A stretch of DNA of 11,787 nucleotides from contig NZ_KL585414.1 of assembly GCF_000721935.1 (NCBI RefSeq), forward strand, positions 155,193-166,979, in the 5' to 3' direction. The position numbers and the translations under genes are program-made. Origin of the DNA: Streptomyces sp. NRRL WC-3549. GTDB taxonomy: Bacteria; Actinomycetota; Actinomycetes; Streptomycetales; Streptomycetaceae. This document shows, in pieces, positions 8,751 through 11,787 of the stretch (position 1 is the first letter of the stretch; the number at the start of each line of letters is the position of its first letter). The notes below the pieces were generated by a model, which was not told the origin of the DNA, ran no database searches, and saw nothing but the letters and a program-made list of their open reading frames with translations.

Positions 8751-8781
8751 CCACCCGCGCGACGGCCGTCGGCGCGGGTGG
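8751..8781. repeat. Nested hairpin 15 bp before thpR
   Basis: Perfect 10-bp arms CCACCCGCGC (8751-8760) and GCGCGGGTGG (8772-8781) enclose GACGGCCGTC (8761-8770), itself a perfect palindrome, plus one extra G. The RNA could fold as a 13-bp stem with one bulged G and a GGCC loop. Coming 15 bp before the thpR GTG, it could limit translation, act as an operator, or terminate read-through. No U-tract. Confidence 0.6.
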
Positions 8782-8796
8782 TGTACGAAGTCCTTC

Positions 8797-9381
8797 GTGA
8801 ACGATCAGACCCTGTCCGAGACCGTCCGCGTCTTCGTGGCCCTTGCTCCGCCCGACGACGCCAAGGACGAGCTGGCGCAAGCGCTGCGGCCCGCCTATGA
8901 CGCGTATCCGCTCATGCGGTGGAACCGCATCGAGGACTGGCACATCACTCTGGCGTTCCTCGGTGAGCTGCCGAGGCCGGTCGTTTCACTGCTGCGGCCG
9001 CCCCTCGCGCGGCTCGCGGCGCTCCACAGCCCCCTGCGCCTGGCCCTGCGCGGCAGCGGGCACTTCGACGAACGTGTGCTGTGGAGTGGGATCGGCGGGG
9101 ACCTCGACGGGCTGCGGCTGCTCGCCGGGGAGGTGCGCGCGCTGGTCAGGGAGCACGGTGTGGCCTTCCCGGAGCGTCCGCTGAGCCCCCACCTGACGCT
9201 CGCCCGTTCCCGCCGCGGCGACACCTCCGCCACGGTGCGGGCCGCAGCGGGACTCTCCGCGTTCACCGGCCGCACCTGGCTGACCGAACGCCTGCACCTG
9301 GTCGGCAGCAACTCCGGGCGTGGGCCCGGGCCGATCCACTACCGCGACGTCGAAGCCTGGCGCTTCGGCGGCCCTGGCTGA
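8797..9381 (+). CDS. thpR: RNA 2',3'-cyclic phosphodiesterase (ThpR/LigT, 2H family)
   Basis: A 194-aa cytoplasmic enzyme of the 2H phosphoesterase superfamily, which hydrolyses 2',3'-cyclic phosphate RNA ends; some members also ligate tRNA halves in vitro, and the physiological substrate is unsettled. Both catalytic motifs are present and well spaced: HITL at 49-52 (WHITLAFLG) and HLTL at 132-135 (PHLTLAR). The family start RVFVALAPP (11-19) and the C-terminal WLTERLHLVGS and Y-DVEAW stretches are typical. I choose GTG 8797, with GAAG six bases upstream. The frame stays open back to GTG 8707, but that extension is Arg/Pro-rich and runs through a strong hairpin. It is divergent from the xdh operon and convergent with the lipoprotein gene; a functional link to purine catabolism is not evident. 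Confidence 0.92.
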   Translation: MNDQTLSETVRVFVALAPPDDAKDELAQALRPAYDAYPLMRWNRIEDWHITLAFLGELPRPVVSLLRPPLARLAALHSPLRLALRGSGHFDERVLWSGIGGDLDGLRLLAGEVRALVREHGVAFPERPLSPHLTLARSRRGDTSATVRAAAGLSAFTGRTWLTERLHLVGSNSGRGPGPIHYRDVEAWRFGGPG

Positions 9382-9419
9382 GCTGCGAGCGCACCGTCCG
9401 GCCACCGGCGTCACCGCGC

Positions 9420-9439
9420 GTCGCCCGGCACCGGGCGAC
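9420..9439. terminator. Bidirectional terminator-like inverted repeat
   Basis: GTCGCCCGG-CA-CCGGGCGAC, perfect 9-bp arms (an 8-bp stem with a 4-base loop in RNA), lies in the 123-bp gap between convergent thpR and the lipoprotein gene. It is 38 bp past the thpR stop and 65 bp past the lipoprotein stop, well placed to end both transcripts. No U-tract on either side. Confidence 0.55.
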
Positions 9440-9504
9440 CCTGCCGCCAGGCCGGCCGGCGCGAAGGCCGCCCCCGGGGCGCCAGGTCCGACCCGCCTAC
9501 GGCG

Positions 9505-10095
9505 TCAGCACGTCCGGGCGCTGTCCTGCGTGTACTCGGTGACCATCCACCGCCCGCCGTCCGACCGCTGTACCGTCGCGGTCGCCACGTACCGCCGCGG
9601 CTGACCGCTCGGCAGCGGGATGGGCCACCCGGTCGTGGTGTCCAGGGTCCGCCACTGCGACAGGTCCAGGCAGTCCTCGATCTTCGCCGTCCTCCGCGCG
9701 CCGGCCTCCAGCGCGGTCACCTCCGGCGCGTGTCCGAGATCGCCCCGGATCACCGTGTCGTTCTCCTTCATGCGGGTCAGTTCCCGCTCGAGTCCGCCCA
9801 ACGCGTCGTGCGTCGCGTATCGCTTCAGGTCAGTGCCCTCCGTGGACGCCTGGCGATAGGCCTCCATCCGCTCGGCCCACATGGCGGTGTACGCCTCCAG
9901 CGCCGCCGCCCGGTCCGCCGCCTCCGGCTCCACCGGTGACGCGGAGACCGCGGGCCCGGCCGAGGAAGCAGCCGTGGGCGGCTTACCGTCGGCGGTCCCG
10001 CCACCGCCGCAGGCGGTCAGGGCGCCGGCCAACGCCGCGGTGGAACACAGTGCCAACACGCCCGCCGCGGGCCGTGCCCGTCGAAACGTCACCAT
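9505..10095 (-). CDS. Secreted lipoprotein of unknown function
   Basis: A 196-aa predicted lipoprotein. The N-terminus has a basic region (MVTFRRAR), a hydrophobic core and a lipobox LTAC with lipidated Cys29, so the mature protein should be anchored on the outer face of the membrane. A Gly/Ala/Ser/Pro linker (about 30-60) leads to a helical part (AYTAMWAERMEAYRQAS, 68-84) and a C-terminal part with DCLDLSQW (141-148), a possible beta segment RRYVATATVQ, and GRWMVTEYT. Cys142 and the last residue Cys196 are the only other mature cysteines and may form a disulfide. The layout resembles small secreted alpha+beta (NTF2-like) proteins common in Streptomyces, but I do not recognise a named family. 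The ATG at 10095 has GGAG five bases upstream; upstream in-frame codons would spoil the signal peptide. The MFS gene lies 93 bp upstream on the same strand. Confidence 0.8.
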   Translation of the reverse strand: MVTFRRARPAAGVLALCSTAALAGALTACGGGGTADGKPPTAASSAGPAVSASPVEPEAADRAAALEAYTAMWAERMEAYRQASTEGTDLKRYATHDALGGLERELTRMKENDTVIRGDLGHAPEVTALEAGARRTAKIEDCLDLSQWRTLDTTTGWPIPLPSGQPRRYVATATVQRSDGGRWMVTEYTQDSARTC

Positions 10096-10114
10096 CAGAT
10101 CTCCATCGCTCACT

Positions 10115-10135
10115 GTCCGGTCCGGACACCGGACC
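10115..10135. repeat. Overlapping GTCCGGT/ACCGGAC dyads upstream of the lipoprotein gene
   Basis: GTCCGGT (10115-10121) and ACCGGAC (10128-10134) form 7-bp arms with a 6-bp spacer. A second register, GGTCCG/CGGACC (10119-10124 and 10130-10135), overlaps it. It sits about 20 bp upstream of the lipoprotein start and 54 bp past the MFS stop. It could be a terminator for the MFS transcript or an operator for the lipoprotein gene. Confidence 0.35.
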
Positions 10136-10188
10136 AACGAGTGCCGCCCCACCAGGTCACCGGCCCTCCACCTGTTCCGGGCCATGGG

Positions 10189-11634
10189 TCACCCGTCGGT
10201 GTGCCGAGGTCCTTCCTTCGCGGGACCGATGCGGCGCAGGGAGCGGTCGGCGAGGGTCATCGCGAAGAACAGGATGCTGACGGCGAGCATGAACCAGGCG
10301 AGGTGGTGCAGGCCGCCGGTGGTGACGTGCTGCCCGAAGAAGGCCCCGTTGGCGGCGGAGGCGACGATGGCGCCGAGGTAGCCGAAGGTGCGCAGGAGCC
10401 CCGCGGAGGAACCGATGCGTTCGGCGTCGGCCTGGTGGTAGACGGAGTTCTGCAGGGCGATGCTGTTCAGTCCCTGGGGGACTCCGAGGACGATCACGAC
10501 GGCCAGAAGCATCCACACCGGGCTGTCACCGTGCAGGAGGAAGAGCAGGGAGCAGGCGGCGATCTGACCGACCGCCCCGACCAGGAGCTTGCCGCGGACG
10601 GCTTGGTGCCGACCGGTGAGGGTGGACACCACGATCGCGACGGTGAACAGCGGGAGCTGCACCAGGCCTGCCTGGGAGGCGGACAGCCCGCGCCCCTCCT
10701 CCGTCCACTGGGTGTAGCCGTACAGGAAGGCGTACGTGACGATGTAGCAGAGCAGGGCCCTGCCGTAGGTGGCGACGAGCGGCAGGTTGCCGCCGAGCAC
10801 GCGTACGTCGATGAAGGGCTGCCGCGCCCGGAGTTCACGCCAGGTGAATCCGGCCGCCGCGGCGGCGGTCAGGGCCAGGAGGTACCAGTCACCGGCCCCG
10901 GGATCCATGAGGAACAGCAGGAGGCAGACGAGCGCCGCGGAGAACAGGCCCATCCCCGGGAGGTCCAGGTCCTCCACGGGGCGGCGTCCGTCGTCGCGGC
11001 GGGAGGCGGGGGTCACCGGAAGGCGGCGGACACCGAGGTAGAGGCCGACCGCCGCCAACGGGATGTTGACGGCCAGAGTCGCACGCCAGCCGCCGACGGC
11101 GATCAGCAGCCCGCCGAGGCTGGGGCCGATGACGGCGATGGTCTGGGTGGTCACGGCGAGGGCGGTGAGAACCGCGGCGGGACTCTCCTGACCTGTGCGC
11201 CGGGCCTCGCTGCGGATGAGGTACATGGCAGCCGGATAGCCGGAGCAGGTGCCGAAGCCGAGGAGTACGCGTGCGGCGACGAGCACTCCGAGGTTGGGCG
11301 CGAACATGCCGAGGAGGCCGGCGACGCCGGTCAGCGCCGTGCCGGCCAGGAACAGGCGCCGGGGCCCGAAGAGGTCGATCAGCCGTCCCACGACGGGCTG
11401 TCCGATGGCGGTGGCCAGGTACAGGGCGGAGATGAGCCACGCGGTCCGGGAGGGCGGCGCACCCAGAGCGGCGCCGATCGGCACCAGGGAGACGGAGATG
11501 ATGGAGGAGTTGACCGGGTTGAGCGCCGCCCCCAGCATCATCGGGGCCAGCAGGCGCCGGTCGAAGCCGCCCGCCGGGCCCTTGCGCCCGCCGGGGCGCA
11601 GCCTGCGCAGTACGCGGGTGAGGTGCCCCGTCAT
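10189..11634 (-). CDS. MFS efflux transporter, 14-TM (DHA2/EmrB-QacA-like)
   Basis: A 481-aa polytopic membrane protein, probably a proton-driven drug or metabolite exporter. The MFS motif A is GRLIDLFGPRR (83-93) between TM2 and TM3. The exporter motif C in TM5 reads IGPSLGGLLIAVGGW (169-183). A loop at about 204-226 is followed by a second hydrophobic half, and the length fits the DHA2 group. TM1 reads NPVNSSIISVSLVPI (39-53), where many DHA2 members have an Asp (LDxTIVNVALP); this Asn/Ser form recurs in many actinobacterial relatives, so it is probably a subfamily trait. The ATG at 11634 overlaps the stop of the upstream MarR-like gene as ATGA and has no clear ribosome site of its own, implying translational coupling. 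Longer starts to 11727 run through that gene and are rejected. Substrate unknown. Confidence 0.92.
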   Translation of the reverse strand: MTGHLTRVLRRLRPGGRKGPAGGFDRRLLAPMMLGAALNPVNSSIISVSLVPIGAALGAPPSRTAWLISALYLATAIGQPVVGRLIDLFGPRRLFLAGTALTGVAGLLGMFAPNLGVLVAARVLLGFGTCSGYPAAMYLIRSEARRTGQESPAAVLTALAVTTQTIAVIGPSLGGLLIAVGGWRATLAVNIPLAAVGLYLGVRRLPVTPASRRDDGRRPVEDLDLPGMGLFSAALVCLLLFLMDPGAGDWYLLALTAAAAAGFTWRELRARQPFIDVRVLGGNLPLVATYGRALLCYIVTYAFLYGYTQWTEEGRGLSASQAGLVQLPLFTVAIVVSTLTGRHQAVRGKLLVGAVGQIAACSLLFLLHGDSPVWMLLAVVIVLGVPQGLNSIALQNSVYHQADAERIGSSAGLLRTFGYLGAIVASAANGAFFGQHVTTGGLHHLAWFMLAVSILFFAMTLADRSLRRIGPAKEGPRHTDG

Positions 11635-11787
11635 GACCGGACGATTCGTTCCGGCAGGTCCGTCGCGGCGAGCAGGGTGCGGCGCTCCTCCTCCGCGCAC
11701 CGGTCCTCCGGGGCGCGGGCGGGCCACCCCTCACCGTCGCGGCGGCGGTCTGCGAGGAAGGTGTGGCCGCTGTCGGTGACGGAGACC
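11631..11787 (-). CDS. MarR-family regulator, C-terminal fragment (cut by window edge)
   Basis: The last 51 residues of a gene entering from the right edge, read in the frame ending TCA-TGA. It begins VSVTDSGHTFLADRRRDGEG and ends LLAATDLPERIVRS. The pattern (V-VTD-G--FL--RR-----W, then EEERRTLLAA---LERI) matches the wing end and dimerisation helix of MarR regulators. Its TGA overlaps the ATG of the MFS gene by four bases. A MarR repressor co-transcribed with the efflux pump it controls is a standard arrangement, and this is the likely role. The DNA-binding helix is outside the window, so ligand and operator cannot be judged. Confidence 0.7.
   Translation of the reverse strand, partial: VSVTDSGHTFLADRRRDGEGWPARAPEDRCAEEERRTLLAATDLPERIVRS

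Noticed and set aside
11631..11787. Idea that the MarR-like protein is a urate-responsive regulator (PecS, HucR or MftR type) tied to xdh
   Set aside because: Only the last 51 residues are visible, ligand residues are outside the window, and those regulators are usually divergent from their target, not fused in an operon by ATGA.

Overview
The window is high-GC actinobacterial chromosomal DNA, most likely from Streptomyces or a close relative. The support is GC-biased third codon positions, GTG starts, ATGA stop/start overlaps, and the style of the XDH, MFS, lipoprotein and ThpR proteins. Almost everything reads on the minus strand; the only clear plus-strand gene is thpR. The first 34 bases are not natural: bases 16-34 are an exact synthetic Tn5 mosaic end (tagmentation adapter), so the window begins at a contig end carrying library adapter.

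The core is a purine-catabolism block. Reading along the minus strand, a well-formed promoter (TTGACC, 17 bp, TAATTT; 8597-8625) is followed by a short putative leader ORF (8474-8551) with a strong Shine-Dalgarno, then xdhA (2Fe-2S/FAD subunit), xdhB (molybdopterin subunit) and xdhC (cofactor-insertion chaperone), all tightly coupled. After a probable terminator and a gene-poor gap of about 700 bp comes guaD, a small zinc-dependent guanine deaminase. Together these would convert guanine to xanthine and xanthine to urate. Uricase, a purine permease and a dedicated regulator are not in the window.

Downstream of guaD, after a 412-bp gap, is a full-length half-size ABC exporter (membrane domain plus ATPase) ending at a strong hairpin beside the adapter. 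On the other side of the xdh promoter, thpR (RNA 2',3'-cyclic phosphodiesterase, LigT family) runs divergently and faces a minus-strand lipoprotein gene across a short convergent gap holding a terminator-like inverted repeat. At the right edge, a 14-TM-type MFS transporter is coupled by ATGA overlap to a cut-off gene whose C-terminus resembles a MarR regulator.

Most genes are of familiar families. The parts that deserve a second look are the xdh leader region (promoter, leader ORF and two small hairpins), a 17-bp tandem duplication that resets the xdhB/xdhC junction, phased GTGAGG repeats in the xdhC-guaD gap, and a 13-bp-stem nested hairpin just before thpR. I found no CRISPR array, tRNA, rRNA, integrase or natural insertion sequence.
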